This document shows, one piece after another, positions 1-9,822 of a stretch of DNA of 63,404 bases. Every line of letters begins with the position of its first letter. Position 1 is the first letter of the stretch. The notes under the pieces were generated by a model that was given only the letters and a program-made list of their open reading frames with translations, ran no database searches and was not told where the DNA came from. Origin of the DNA: Gemmatimonadota bacterium (lineage in GTDB: Bacteria > Gemmatimonadota > Gemmatimonadetes > Gemmatimonadales > Gemmatimonadaceae); assembly GCA_003155795.1 (NCBI GenBank), contig PMEM01000017.1:1-63404 (forward strand). The letters run 5' to 3'. The position numbers were made by a program, and so were the translations under genes.

Positions 1-880
<880 letters not shown>

Positions 881-1008
881 CCAAATCTGGGCTGGTCTGA
901 ACACCGATCCAGCCCGAGCAACCAACAGGTTGCGACTCAGCAGAAAACTGCGATCTTGCGATACGTAGTTTCATATCTCACAATCACTACTTAATTCCGA
1001 TTTTCCTT

Positions 1009-1126
1009 CGCTGGCGACTAGAGCGCAGGGGCCACACCCGTTCCCGTTCCGAACACGAGCGTTAAGCCCTGCAGCGCCGATGGTACTCCGATCGAGAGAT
1101 CGCGGGAGAGTAGGCCGTCGCCGGCA
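1009..1126 (+). rRNA. rrf: 5S ribosomal RNA
   Basis: A 5S gene of about 118 bases follows 23S. The ends pair as helix I (gctggcgac at 1010-1018 with gtcgccggc at 1117-1125). The conserved internal segments ttcccgttccgaacacg and cgccgatggtactccg are present, followed by cgggagagtagg. It is the last gene of the rRNA operon, since a strong terminator follows directly. Confidence 0.95.
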
Positions 1127-1133
1127 CTTTTTT

Positions 1134-1165
1134 CAAAAGGCCGTCCATTACTGGGCGGCCTTTTG
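1134..1165 (+). terminator. rRNA operon terminator
   Basis: A 10-bp inverted repeat (caaaaggccg / cggccttttg) with a 12-base loop, flanked by runs of T, lies just after 5S and before era. It is a standard intrinsic terminator and, because of its A/T flanks, could work in both directions. Confidence 0.9.
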
Positions 1166-1182
1166 TATTTTCACCCATCCCC

Positions 1183-2052
1183 ATGACCAAAGCCGGAACC
1201 GTTACCGTCGCGGGCAAACCCAACGCTGGCAAATCAACCCTCCTGAACCGACTCGTCGGTCAGAAGCTGAGTATCACCAGCGATAAACCCCAGTCAACTC
1301 GAGATCGTGTCGTCGGCATTCGCACCGATGGCGATTCGCAGATGATCCTGGCCGACACGCCCGGCTTGCTCGATCCTACATACTTGCTCCAATCCGCCAT
1401 GCAGTCAGCTGCAGTCTCCGCTCTATCCGACGCAGATTGCATCGTATATGTCTGCGACGCGCGTGACGGCGTCCCCGTATCGCTTCAACAAGCGGCAGGT
1501 CTCAAAGCGCCACCGCGCGCTGCAACTCTGATCGCACTCAATAAATCAGATCTGCTCGGTCCAAACGAACGCGCAACCCTCGCCAATGCCCTGCCAGACG
1601 CGCTCTTCATCTCTGCACTCACTGGTGATGGTCTTCCTGCGCTGATCGCTGCAATCGAAGCTCACCTCCCCGAAAGCCCGTTCCTGTTCCCGGTCGAAGA
1701 CGTCAGCATACATTCCGTTCGCTTCCTCGCCGCGGAACTGATAAGAGAAACTGCACTGGAGCAACTCGGGGCTGAGGTACCTTACAGCGTCGCTTGTGAG
1801 ATCGAGGAGTTTCGGGAGGACCGCTCGCCTATCTACATTCGAGCAGTAATTCACGTCGAACGCGAAAGCCAGAAGCGCATCCTCATTGGCGAAAAGGGAC
1901 GCCGTATCAAGCTCCTGGGGACGGCTGCTCGGAAAAAGATCGAAACACTTACAGGTAGCAGCGTGTATCTCGACCTTTGGGTGAAAGTATTGCAGAATTG
2001 GAGAAAGGATGCAGCGGCACTCCGCCGCTTTGGTTATACGACCCACAACTGA
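1183..2052 (+). CDS. era: GTPase Era
   Basis: This is an essential GTPase that binds the 3' end of 16S rRNA and helps mature the 30S subunit. At 289 aa it has the usual family length. The G1 P-loop GKPNAGKS is at residues 11-18, G3 DTPG at 58-61 and G4 NKSD at 120-123. The C-terminal third is a KH RNA-binding domain with the GEKGRRIK core. The ATG at 1183 lies only 17 bases after the rRNA terminator hairpin, so transcription either reads through or starts in that short gap. It is followed by a small zinc-binding peptide gene after 7 bases. Placement next to an rRNA operon fits its ribosome role. Confidence 0.97.
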   Translation: MTKAGTVTVAGKPNAGKSTLLNRLVGQKLSITSDKPQSTRDRVVGIRTDGDSQMILADTPGLLDPTYLLQSAMQSAAVSALSDADCIVYVCDARDGVPVSLQQAAGLKAPPRAATLIALNKSDLLGPNERATLANALPDALFISALTGDGLPALIAAIEAHLPESPFLFPVEDVSIHSVRFLAAELIRETALEQLGAEVPYSVACEIEEFREDRSPIYIRAVIHVERESQKRILIGEKGRRIKLLGTAARKKIETLTGSSVYLDLWVKVLQNWRKDAAALRRFGYTTHN

Positions 2053-2059
2053 TATCCGC

Positions 2060-2227
2060 ATGCCCGTCGCTCCACAGTTACTCGAGATCCTCGTTTGCCC
2101 CAAGTGCAAGGGGCCGCTTGAGTATCGCGAAGCCGAAGATGCCTTGATCTGCCAGCACGATAAGCTCCGATACCCCGTCAGGGACGGCATTCCGATAATG
2201 TTGATTGATGAGGCAACGCCCGCCTAG
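2060..2227 (+). CDS. Trm112-like small zinc-binding protein (YcaR family)
   Basis: A 55-residue protein of the UPF0434/YcaR/Trm112 type. It starts [14 protein letters not shown] and ends in the [15 protein letters not shown] signature typical of the family. The N-terminal CPKC pair is present, but the second Cys pair is reduced to a single Cys (ICQHD). The eukaryotic relative Trm112 activates methyltransferases; the bacterial role is poorly defined. I prefer the ATG at 2060, just after era, over an upstream in-frame ATG at 2009 inside era, because the domain begins there. Its 3' end overlaps the next gene by about 20 bases. Confidence 0.9.
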   Translation: MPVAPQLLEILVCPKCKGPLEYREAEDALICQHDKLRYPVRDGIPIMLIDEATPA

Positions 2228-3197
2228 CGTGCGAGCCGATCTGACAACCCGGATCGCGGTAGCCGCCGCAGCGGGCATCGCGGTCATTCTGCTGGTGTCG
2301 CCCATAAGGTTGCAAGCACAATCGGGGCAGGAAACCATCTTCCTGCTGCTCCCCGTCGGCGCGCGCGCGGTCGGCATGGGCGAGGCGGTCGTGGCTCAAC
2401 GCGGCGGCAGCGACATGCTATGGTGGAATCCGTCTGCCCTGGCTGGCAACGACTCTGCAGGTCATGAAGTCGCACTCCACCACTCGACGACCGTCGTCGG
2501 GCAGGGGAACGCGCTGGCGTTCGTCTGGCCGCTCCAGAACAAGAGCATCATAGGCTTCGCCGTGAACATTCTTGATCTGGGCCAGCAGACGCTTACCGAC
2601 GAGCAGGGAAACGGAATCGGGGTAGCAACACCGACGGACTACTCGGTTGCGGCCAGCTACGCCGCCCCGGTCGTGTCGTGGCTAACCGTGGGGGCCACGG
2701 CCAAGCACGTGGAGGCTGGGATCCCCTGTTCCGGCGTATGCAGCGGCCTTGGCCTCGAGGCGTCGCGGTCGAACGGGTTGGACCTCGGCTTGCAGATTCG
2801 ACCGTCGATGATACCGCTTACAATTGGCGCCGCGGCCCGCAATCTTGGTGTCACCGGACCCGCAGGTCGCCCGGGCCGGCTGGATCTGGGAGCCGATTAC
2901 ATGGTCGTCGCCCTCGAACGGGGTGACGACAGGGTAGAGGTGCACGGCGCGGCAAGCCTCGTGAGCACCGTCGGCATGGACAGCACCAGCGCGAGGTTCG
3001 GGACGGACGTGATTGTGGACGAGCGGCTGCATGTCCGTGCTGGATACATACGCGATCCTGCGAACGGTTCCGGTGGCTCGATCGGCGTCGGCCTCCAATC
3101 CGGTAAACTTGTGTTTGACCTGGGGCGGACCTACGGCGGCCTCACCGGTACCAACGACAAGCCGCCGACGTACTTCTCACTCCGATACCTGTGGTAG
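2208..3197 (+). CDS. PorV/PorQ-like outer-membrane beta-barrel protein
   Basis: About 329 aa. After a hydrophobic signal sequence (roughly residues 15-38, ending in LQA) comes the segment [16 protein letters not shown], the hallmark of the UPF0164/PorV-PorQ family of FadL-like barrels. It continues with the MLWWNPSAL motif and alternating beta strands, ending in SLRYLW with a terminal aromatic residue as expected for an outer-membrane barrel. PorV in Bacteroidetes serves type IX secretion, but no other T9SS gene is in the window, so I infer only an outer-membrane protein. TTG at 2205 is an alternative start. It overlaps the preceding small gene, implying coupling. Confidence 0.85.
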   Translation: MRQRPPSVRADLTTRIAVAAAAGIAVILLVSPIRLQAQSGQETIFLLLPVGARAVGMGEAVVAQRGGSDMLWWNPSALAGNDSAGHEVALHHSTTVVGQGNALAFVWPLQNKSIIGFAVNILDLGQQTLTDEQGNGIGVATPTDYSVAASYAAPVVSWLTVGATAKHVEAGIPCSGVCSGLGLEASRSNGLDLGLQIRPSMIPLTIGAAARNLGVTGPAGRPGRLDLGADYMVVALERGDDRVEVHGAASLVSTVGMDSTSARFGTDVIVDERLHVRAGYIRDPANGSGGSIGVGLQSGKLVFDLGRTYGGLTGTNDKPPTYFSLRYLW

Positions 3198-3276
3198 GCT
3201 TCAACTGTCAGTATATGGGGCCACCGGCCAGTCTGCCGCGATCGCCCCGAACCGCGGTTATCTTTGACACGTTTAG

Positions 3277-4278
3277 ATGACGGATAAGTCGCTCCCCACT
3301 CCCCAGCTGCCAATAGCTCTCCTGCTGCAACCGGCGGATGTCGCCCTGCCTCCGGTCGTCGCGGGATGGGTCGGCCATCAGCCGGTTACGGTCGTTCCCG
3401 TGACGTCCATCGACGATCTGATGGTGTACGCACTTCGGTCCAGACCCCGGTTCATCGTTATCGACGGAAGAACGCCGGTAAACGATCCACTTCAGGCATG
3501 CCGGAAGATCAAACGCGACCCCTACACTGGGGTGGTGCCGGTTATTTATGTGGCCCCGGATGGCTTGAGGCCGCGCATTGAAGCACTCGAATCGCTCGCG
3601 GATGAGGTAGTCTCAGCCGAAATGCACGAGTCTGAGACAAGGACTCGCCTTCGATGCGCCATAATTAGATCGGATCGCGACGTCAACGTCCACCCGTCCA
3701 CACGCCTGCCCGGAGCGCCGGCAATCCACGACGCAATCCGGGAGCGGCTGGATACTCCGTTTGCCGCGTGCTACGCCGATCTGGATCATTTCAAGGAGTT
3801 CAACGATCGGTATAGCTACGTCGAAGGCGATCGGGTCATTCGACTGCTGGCGGCGCTGCTGCACGACACAGTCCGCGGAATGGTAGGCGACGAAGGATTC
3901 GTAGGACATATTGGTGGCGATGATTTTATTTTTCTGATTCCGCGCGACAGAGTTGACGATGTGTGCAGTGAAATCGTCCAGACATTTGATACACTGATCG
4001 CTTACCAGTATTCGGAGAACGACCGGCGTGCAGGCTATTTCTTCGGCAAGGACAGGCGTGGTCAGCTCCACCGGGTACCTTTGATGACGCTCTCGATCGG
4101 CGTCGTCACGAATGAACGGCGTACTTTCACGCAGTCCGTTGCTGTGAGTGCGCTCGCTACGGAAATGAAGACTTACGCAAAGACCCTTCCCGGATCTGTC
4201 TATGCAGTAGACAGGCGCACTGATGACCGATCCGAGGCCTCGACTTCGCAGTTGACTGAAACCGGTGCCCGTCAATGA
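3277..4278 (+). CDS. receiver-like plus GGDDF (GGDEF-family) signalling protein
   Basis: 333 aa. Residues 12-130 look like a response-regulator fold (FIVIDGRTPVND with Asp63 at the phospho-acceptor position, then a PVIYVA strand), but the usual N-terminal acidic pair is not obvious. Residues 140-310 are a GGDEF domain. The metal-binding ACYADLDHFKEFND segment and the variant motif GGDDF (213-217) are present, while the RxxD inhibitory site is absent. It may make c-di-GMP or act as a GTP or effector sensor; I cannot decide from sequence. Its stop codon overlaps the start of the zinc-ribbon gene by four bases (ATGA), so the two are probably translated together. Confidence 0.8.
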   Translation: MTDKSLPTPQLPIALLLQPADVALPPVVAGWVGHQPVTVVPVTSIDDLMVYALRSRPRFIVIDGRTPVNDPLQACRKIKRDPYTGVVPVIYVAPDGLRPRIEALESLADEVVSAEMHESETRTRLRCAIIRSDRDVNVHPSTRLPGAPAIHDAIRERLDTPFAACYADLDHFKEFNDRYSYVEGDRVIRLLAALLHDTVRGMVGDEGFVGHIGGDDFIFLIPRDRVDDVCSEIVQTFDTLIAYQYSENDRRAGYFFGKDRRGQLHRVPLMTLSIGVVTNERRTFTQSVAVSALATEMKTYAKTLPGSVYAVDRRTDDRSEASTSQLTETGARQ

Positions 4279-5162
4279 CGCCAATGATCGTGCAGTGCTC
4301 ATCGTGTCTGACCGAATTCGAACTGGATCCTGAGAAGGTTCCGGCCAACGGGGTCCGCGCGCGCTGCTCGGTTTGCTCTGCGGTCATCGTTGTTCCATCA
4401 CCGCGCTCGGCCCCCGCAACGGCTGAACCGCCGACAACACCAACACCAGCGCCAACACCAGCGCCAACACCAGCGCCGATACGGGCACCGGCACCGGCCG
4501 CTCCAGCTGCTGCCCCAGTTGCTGCCCCAGTTGCTGCCCCGGTTGCGGCTCACACCGCGCCCCCAGCGCATCCGCAATGGACCGCCGCACCAGCTCAACC
4601 GGCAGTCGAAGCGCCCGCGGCTGCACCAACCGCAGCAACCCACGAGCCGCCACCGGTGGCGCCGGCACAGATAGAGCATGCCGAGCGAGACCAGCCGCGG
4701 TTTACGCCGCCGCGAGTTGATACGTTCAAGCCAGCACCGGCAGCCAGCGCGCCTGCAGCGCCGCCATCCGAGCCGGCCACGCGCTCGGCTTGGACAGTGC
4801 CGGAGCGCCCGTTCCCGGGACATGCTTCGCCGTCTCACGCAGCACCCGCTTCCGAGGGATTTGGGACACCACATCCGGAGCCGGAAGGTCAGCGTCGTTC
4901 GATCAATCCGTTCCTCACGAGAGACCCTGCACTACGTGCAAAGCGTCTTGCTCGCGCACTGGTGTCGGACATCGTTGCCTATCATCCCGCTCGGCATGCG
5001 GAGGGATTGCGCGACGGGACGCTCAAGACGCTGTTCCGGGACGAGATCAAGAAGAGCTACGAGGAATATGTCGATCAGGTTGGACGTGACTTCGCCGGGT
5101 CCACCACGCACTTTCAGGATGCGCTGAACGACGTTCTCGCGAGCGGCAAAAAACTGTTCTAG
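4275..5162 (+). CDS. zinc-ribbon, Pro/Ala-rich linker protein
   Basis: 295 aa in three parts. First is an N-terminal MJ0042-type zinc ribbon with Cys8, Cys11, Cys31 and Cys34 (CSSC...CSVC). Second is a long low-complexity Pro/Ala linker, roughly residues 40-215, built partly from repeated TPAP and APVA units. Third is a conserved-looking helical C-terminal domain of about 75 residues (LARALVSDIVAYHP ... VLASGKKLF). The layout resembles zinc-ribbon regulators in deltaproteobacteria and Gemmatimonadota whose function is not settled. Pairing with the GGDDF gene by a 4-base overlap suggests a shared signalling role. No membrane helix is visible. Confidence 0.8.
   Translation: MTPMIVQCSSCLTEFELDPEKVPANGVRARCSVCSAVIVVPSPRSAPATAEPPTTPTPAPTPAPTPAPIRAPAPAAPAAAPVAAPVAAPVAAHTAPPAHPQWTAAPAQPAVEAPAAAPTAATHEPPPVAPAQIEHAERDQPRFTPPRVDTFKPAPAASAPAAPPSEPATRSAWTVPERPFPGHASPSHAAPASEGFGTPHPEPEGQRRSINPFLTRDPALRAKRLARALVSDIVAYHPARHAEGLRDGTLKTLFRDEIKKSYEEYVDQVGRDFAGSTTHFQDALNDVLASGKKLF
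4436..4550 (+). repeat. short tandem repeats coding Pro/Ala linker
   Basis: Two runs of in-frame 12-base repeats lie inside the zinc-ribbon gene: ccaacaccagcg units near 4440-4475 and gttgctgcccca units near 4510-4545. They encode the TPAP and VAAP linker repeats and look like local slippage expansion, not a mobile or CRISPR repeat. Confidence 0.75.
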
Positions 5163-5224
5163 GGGAGCGCGACGCACGGCGTCCCCGCGGAAGCGGTGAA
5201 CCATGTTATCGTTCTCTGAGAGTG

Positions 5225-5253
5225 CTGACCGCAGGAAGTCCCGCAATTATAAT
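5225..5253 (+). promoter_or_regulatory. putative sigma-70-type promoter of prfB
   Basis: CTGACC (5225-5230) and a perfect TATAAT (5248-5253) are separated by 17 bases, the optimal spacing. The -10 box ends only five bases before the ATG at 5259, so a normal start point would fall on or beside the ATG and give a leaderless transcript. No Shine-Dalgarno sequence precedes this ATG. Confidence 0.55.
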
Positions 5254-5258
5254 CAATC

Positions 5259-6372
5259 ATGCTTGATCACGAACGGACGCGAATGCTCGAGCGCGCCACG
5301 CAACGCCTCGCGGAACTCCGGAGGTATCTTTGACATCGCCGGGAAGCAGGAGCGCCTGACGGCGCTCGACGTGCGGACATCTGAACCAGCGTTCTGGGAC
5401 GATCGCGACGCTGCGCAGGATGTGGTCAAGGAAACTAAGTCTCTCAAGACATGGCTGGACCCTTTCGACGCGCTGGACGCGCGGCTCACCACTGCAGTTG
5501 AACTGGACGAGATGTTGCGCGAGTCTCCAGATCCGGAGATGCTCGCTGATCTTGATTCCGAGCTTGATGCATTCGACGAGGCGATTTCCGCCTTCGAGTT
5601 GCGCTCCCTGCTTCGCGGTGAGGATGACTTCCGCGATGCACAAGTCGAAATCGCCGCAGGTGCCGGCGGCACTGAAGCGCAGGACTGGGCCGAGATGTTG
5701 ATGCGGATGTACACACGCTGGGCCGAACGCCGTGGCTTCAGCGTGGCGATACTTGACCGTAGCGAGGGCGAGGAAGCGGGAATCAAGGGCGCCGTACTCG
5801 AGATCAGCGGTGATCATGCATACGGCTTTCTCAAGCCCGAAGCGGGCGTGCACCGCCTCGTAAGAATATCTCCATTCGACTCAAACGCGCGCCGCCACAC
5901 GAGCTTCGCGTCGATCTTCGTCTATCCAGTCGTGAACGAAGAGATCAATATCGAGATCAAGGAAGACGATCTCCGAATCGACGTGTACCGTGCGTCGGGA
6001 GCTGGCGGCCAACACGTCAACAAGACGAGCTCGGCGGTGCGTATCACCCACATGCCGACTGGTCTCGTGACTGCTTCACAGCAGGAACGTTCGCAATACA
6101 AGAACAAGGCTACGGCGATGAAGATGTTGAAGAACAAGCTTTATCAGGCCGAGGTTGCACGACGCGAGGCCGAGAAGGCAAAGGTCGATGCATCGAAGAC
6201 ATCAGTGAGCTTCGGAAATCAGACCCGGAGCTATGTATTCCAACCTTACACCATGGTCAACGATCACCGCACCGAGTTGAAGATTCCAGATGTCCAGAAG
6301 GTGATGGATGGCGGAATTGATCCGTTCATTGAAGCGTATCTGAAAATGCAGGCGGAGCAGGGGCAGAAATGA
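5259..6372 (+). CDS. prfB: peptide chain release factor 2, with programmed +1 frameshift
   Basis: RF2 recognises UGA and UAA stops and releases the finished peptide. The gene is read as 5259-5330 joined to 5332-6372. A 24-codon first frame beginning MLDHERTRMLE ends at an in-frame TGA (5331-5333), and the ribosome must shift +1 to enter the main frame. The joined product is 370 aa, and its motifs fall almost exactly where they do in E. coli RF2: SPF stop-codon reader at 204-206 and catalytic GGQ at 249-251. An upstream ATG at 5203 in the main frame would give an unrelated N-terminus and is rejected. The 3' end overlaps lysS by ATGA. Confidence 0.95.
5320..5334 (+). promoter_or_regulatory. prfB +1 frameshift signal
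   Basis: The sequence ggaggtatctttgac has the classical autoregulatory layout: an internal Shine-Dalgarno (ggagg), a 3-base spacer, the slippery CTT codon, and then TGA C. Low RF2 lets the ribosome slip from CTT to TTT and continue; high RF2 terminates at the TGA. Spacing is identical to the E. coli site. Confidence 0.95.
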
Positions 6373-7865
6373 GCGACGACCCGAACTTCGTGTTAGCTGC
6401 GAGGCGCGAGAAACTCGACGCGCTCCGCGCGGCCGGCGTGGAGCCGTTCGCGTACAGCTTTGCCCGAACGCACAGCGCTCACGAAGCCGTTGCCCTGGCG
6501 GCCGATGATCCGGCCGCCGAATCGGTTGAGGTCGTGCGAGTCGCCGGACGCATCGCCTCCATGCGCGCGCACGGCAAGACGACATTCGCGCATCTCGTTG
6601 ATGGCAGCGGCCGCGTTCAATTGTATTTCAGGCGGGATGAGATCGGCGATGCGTATACGCTCCTTGATCTCCTCGATATCGGTGATGTGATTGGCGTGAC
6701 TGGCGTAATGTTTCGTACGCGGAGCGGAGAGCCAACCGTTCGTGCATCCGGTTTCGAAGTACTGGCGAAATCGCTGCGTCCGTTGCCGTTCGGGAAGGAA
6801 GAGACTGCCGAGGATGGCAGTGTCATTCGCCACTCGGGATTCAGCGACCCGGAGCAGCGGTTTCGGCAGCGCTATGCAGATCTTGCCGTCAATCCGGAAG
6901 TACGCGCTACGTTTGTTGCGCGAGCGCGGATGACGAGCGCGATTCGTTCGTTCCTCGATGCGCGCGGGTACCTGGAGGTCGAAACGCCGGTCCTTCAGCC
7001 ACTGTACGGTGGCGCCGCTGCGCGGCCATTTACCACTCGACACAACGCGCTGGACATGTCACTGTTCCTCCGCATTGCGGATGAACTCTACCTCAAGCGG
7101 CTGATCGTGGGTGGCCTCGAGCGCGTTTATGAAATCGGCCACGACTTTCGTAACGAGGGTATCGATCGAACTCACAATCCTGAGTTCACGATGCTGGAAT
7201 TTTACGAGGCGTACGCGGACTACGAAGTGATGATGGACATCGTCGAACGGCTGATTGTAGTAGCAGCCGACGCGGTCCGTGCAATACCACAGTACACGGA
7301 TGCCGTGCCCACGTTCACAACACCGTTTGCGCGCAAGGAGTGGCTTGCATCCGTCAACACCGGGCTCGGCGAGGATATCCTCGCACTCGATCACGTAGCG
7401 CTCATTCAGCGTGCACGACGAATTGGTGTGCAGCGCGCCGAGACTATGAGCCGCCCGAAGTTGATGGATGAGATTTTCCAGGAGCTCGTGGAGTCACGGA
7501 TCGTGGACCCGACTTTCGTTATTGACTATCCGGTCGAGTTGTCGCCCCTCGCCAAGCCGAAGCGGGGCGACCCGCGGCTTACCGAGCGGTTCGAGTTGTT
7601 TGCAAACGGGCGCGAGCTCTCGAATGCGTTCAGCGAGTTGAACGATCCGATCGACCAGCGCGAGCGATTCGAGGCTCAGGCGCGATTGCGCGCCGAGGGC
7701 GACGAAGAAGCCGTCGGCGTCGATGAGGATTATCTTCGCGCGATGGAATACGGAATGCCGCCGACTGGCGGTGTTGGGATCGGGCTCGACAGGCTTCTCA
7801 TGTACCTGACCGGGATCCAGCACATCCGCGACGTGATACTCTTTCCGACACTCAGGCCGGAATGA
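6369..7865 (+). CDS. lysS: lysyl-tRNA synthetase (class II)
   Basis: Charges tRNA-Lys. 498 aa, normal for LysS. The N-terminal OB-fold anticodon-binding domain covers roughly residues 55-150 (VRVAGRIASMRAHGKTTF). The catalytic domain carries class II motif 2 (FRNEGIDRTHNPEFTMLE) and motif 3 near the C-terminus (GVGIGLDRLLMYLTG). It overlaps prfB (ATGA) upstream and the lolC-like gene (ATGA) downstream. The prfB-lysS pairing is common in bacteria; continuation into lipoprotein export genes suggests one long operon. Confidence 0.97.
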   Translation: MSDDPNFVLAARREKLDALRAAGVEPFAYSFARTHSAHEAVALAADDPAAESVEVVRVAGRIASMRAHGKTTFAHLVDGSGRVQLYFRRDEIGDAYTLLDLLDIGDVIGVTGVMFRTRSGEPTVRASGFEVLAKSLRPLPFGKEETAEDGSVIRHSGFSDPEQRFRQRYADLAVNPEVRATFVARARMTSAIRSFLDARGYLEVETPVLQPLYGGAAARPFTTRHNALDMSLFLRIADELYLKRLIVGGLERVYEIGHDFRNEGIDRTHNPEFTMLEFYEAYADYEVMMDIVERLIVVAADAVRAIPQYTDAVPTFTTPFARKEWLASVNTGLGEDILALDHVALIQRARRIGVQRAETMSRPKLMDEIFQELVESRIVDPTFVIDYPVELSPLAKPKRGDPRLTERFELFANGRELSNAFSELNDPIDQRERFEAQARLRAEGDEEAVGVDEDYLRAMEYGMPPTGGVGIGLDRLLMYLTGIQHIRDVILFPTLRPE

Positions 7866-9112
7866 CCCGTCTGGAGCTGGCGATCGCCTGGAGGTATTTG
7901 CGTAGCCGGCGCGGTTCCAGGTTGCTCTCGTTCATCAGCGTCATTGCCATTGCGGGAGTCGCGATTGGTGTGAGTGCGCTGATCATCATCATTGGCGTGA
8001 TGAACGGACTGCAGCACGATTTACGAGAGAAGATACTCGTAGGCAGCCCGGACATCCGCGTGCTCACGTACGGCGACGACCTCACGATGGATTCGTGGCG
8101 GTTCGCGCTCAAGCGTGTGCGCGAGGTGCATGGCGTCGTCGCGGTCGCACCGTTCGTTCAGAGCGAAGGTGCGATGAACGCGGGCCGTACGTACGCCAGC
8201 GGGGTTTACGTCGTTGGAATTCCAGGGCCCGGATCTGGCTATCCCGAAGTCACGACCGTTCGAGAACATGCGGTCCGTGGAAAGTTTTCTTTCGTCAGCA
8301 AGGATGGAACAGGCCACGGCGTTGTCATTGGGAATCTTCTCGCCTCAAGGTTCAACGTCTGGCCGGGAGACAGCATCAATCTGATCTCGGTGGCAGGCAT
8401 CCAGCAGAATGCCGCGACGGGCGGATACGTCCCTCGCGTGTACCGATACGAAGTGACTGGTGTATTCCAGACCGGCATGTATGAGTACGACAATGCGTAC
8501 GTGTACATCGGGTTGAAGGCAGCGCAACAGTTCGCTGGTATCGACAGTGCCGTTACAGGCCTTGAAGTAAGCACGACGGATCGGTGGAACGCAGGTGTCG
8601 TCGCGTCCGCAATCACCGAGCACCTTGGGTTCCCATACCGGACTGTGGATTGGCAGGAGCAGAATCATTCGCTGTTTCAGGCACTCAAGCTCGAGAAGCT
8701 GGGAATGGGTGTGATACTGCTTCTCATCGTCATCGTCGCCGCATTCAACATCGTGAGCACGCTGTCGATGGTTGTGCACGACAAGACGCGCGAGATCGGG
8801 ATTCTCAAAGCGATGGGGCTGCGCTCCTCAGCTGTACGCAACATATTCCTCGTCCAGGGCCTCGTGATCGGAGCGGTGGGGACGGGAATTGGCTTGATAC
8901 TCGGGTTCGCAGGGGCGCTTGCACTCGATAAGTACAAGTTCATCAAGCTGGACCCGTCGGTATATTTCATTGATCATCTGCCGGTTACGACGCAAGCTCG
9001 CGACGTAATTCTCATAGTTGTGGCGAGCCTGGTGATTGCGGGACTTGCGACGCTTTATCCGGCTATTCAGGCGGCGAAGCTTTATCCCGTTGACGCGATT
9101 CGGTCGGAATGA
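7862..9112 (+). CDS. lolC: lipoprotein-releasing ABC transporter permease (LolC/LolE/LolF type)
   Basis: 416-residue inner-membrane permease with the MacB/FtsX fold. It has one TM helix near residues 22-46 following an AWRYLRSRRG amphipathic start, a large periplasmic domain (about 47-270), and three C-terminal TM helices (about 275-400), with the KTREIGILKAMGL coupling segment between the first two of these. With the LolD ATPase it extracts mature lipoproteins from the inner membrane for transfer to LolA. Only one permease gene is present, so a homodimeric LolF-like exporter is likely unless a second permease lies elsewhere. It overlaps lysS and lolD by ATGA. Confidence 0.92.
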   Translation: MTRLELAIAWRYLRSRRGSRLLSFISVIAIAGVAIGVSALIIIIGVMNGLQHDLREKILVGSPDIRVLTYGDDLTMDSWRFALKRVREVHGVVAVAPFVQSEGAMNAGRTYASGVYVVGIPGPGSGYPEVTTVREHAVRGKFSFVSKDGTGHGVVIGNLLASRFNVWPGDSINLISVAGIQQNAATGGYVPRVYRYEVTGVFQTGMYEYDNAYVYIGLKAAQQFAGIDSAVTGLEVSTTDRWNAGVVASAITEHLGFPYRTVDWQEQNHSLFQALKLEKLGMGVILLLIVIVAAFNIVSTLSMVVHDKTREIGILKAMGLRSSAVRNIFLVQGLVIGAVGTGIGLILGFAGALALDKYKFIKLDPSVYFIDHLPVTTQARDVILIVVASLVIAGLATLYPAIQAAKLYPVDAIRSE

Positions 9113-9822
9113 CGAACGTCCTTGAGAGTCGTGCTGTGACGAAGCGCTACATCGGCGGCGACGGTGCGCCGCTCGACGTGCTGCGTGGAGTGGATCTCAG
9201 TGTGCAGGCGGGTGAAATGATCGCGATCATTGGGGAAAGTGGATCGGGAAAGAGCACGCTACTTCACATACTCGGTGGCCTCGACCGTCCGACGTCGGGC
9301 GACGTGTTGCTCTCCGAACGCACTCTCTCTGATAGATCCGATCAGGAGCTGGCGGACGTTCGGAACCGGGGGGTGGGATTCGTCTTTCAGTTTCATCACC
9401 TGCTCCGGGAATTTTCTGCGCTCGAAAATGTCTCCTTGCCGCTTCGTATTGCCGGGCATGGCCCCCGCGAGGCAGAGGACCGTGCAAGGGAGCTGCTTGA
9501 GCGCGTCGGGCTTGGAGCCCGGCTGCACAACCGGCCCGGCGAGTTGAGCGGTGGCGAGCAGCAGCGCACCGCGGTGGCGAGGGCGCTGGCGGCGCGGCCT
9601 GGTGTAGTGCTGGCGGATGAACCTTCGGGGAACCTGGATCTGGCCAACGGCCAACGTCTGCATGATCTTCTTACCGAGGTCGTAGAGGACCTCGGGGTCG
9701 GGATGGTTGTGGTTACGCACAACATTTCACTGGCCGAGCGGGCGCGAGCGGTGTATCAGTTGAAGGAAGGAAAGTTGAGGGAAATCGCCATAGGCGAAGG
9801 AGGCGGGGTCGGTGCTGTGTGA
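9109..9822 (+). CDS. lolD: lipoprotein-releasing ABC transporter ATPase LolD
   Basis: 237-residue ABC ATPase. Walker A GESGSGKST lies near residue 43, the signature LSGGEQQR near 145, and Walker B VVLADEPSGNLD near 165, followed by the H-loop (VVTHN). It energises lipoprotein release by the adjacent permease. The stop overlaps the mcsA start by 11 bases, which ties lipoprotein export to the McsAB-ClpC genes in expression. Confidence 0.94.
   Translation: MTNVLESRAVTKRYIGGDGAPLDVLRGVDLSVQAGEMIAIIGESGSGKSTLLHILGGLDRPTSGDVLLSERTLSDRSDQELADVRNRGVGFVFQFHHLLREFSALENVSLPLRIAGHGPREAEDRARELLERVGLGARLHNRPGELSGGEQQRTAVARALAARPGVVLADEPSGNLDLANGQRLHDLLTEVVEDLGVGMVVVTHNISLAERARAVYQLKEGKLREIAIGEGGGVGAV

Noticed and set aside
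881..1008. tRNA in the 23S-5S spacer
   Set aside because: No T-arm or anticodon-arm pattern is found in the spacer.
2205..3197. Type IX secretion locus suggested by the PorV-like protein
   Set aside because: No other T9SS component is in the window, and the UPF0164 family is broader than PorV.
4436..4550. CRISPR-like short repeats
   Set aside because: The repeats are directly tandem, in frame with a Pro/Ala linker and without spacers.
5203..5330. N-terminal extension of the main prfB frame
   Set aside because: The extension encodes Ser/Arg/Asn-rich text unrelated to RF2. The alternative first frame from 5259 with the frameshift site gives the correct RF2 N-terminus.
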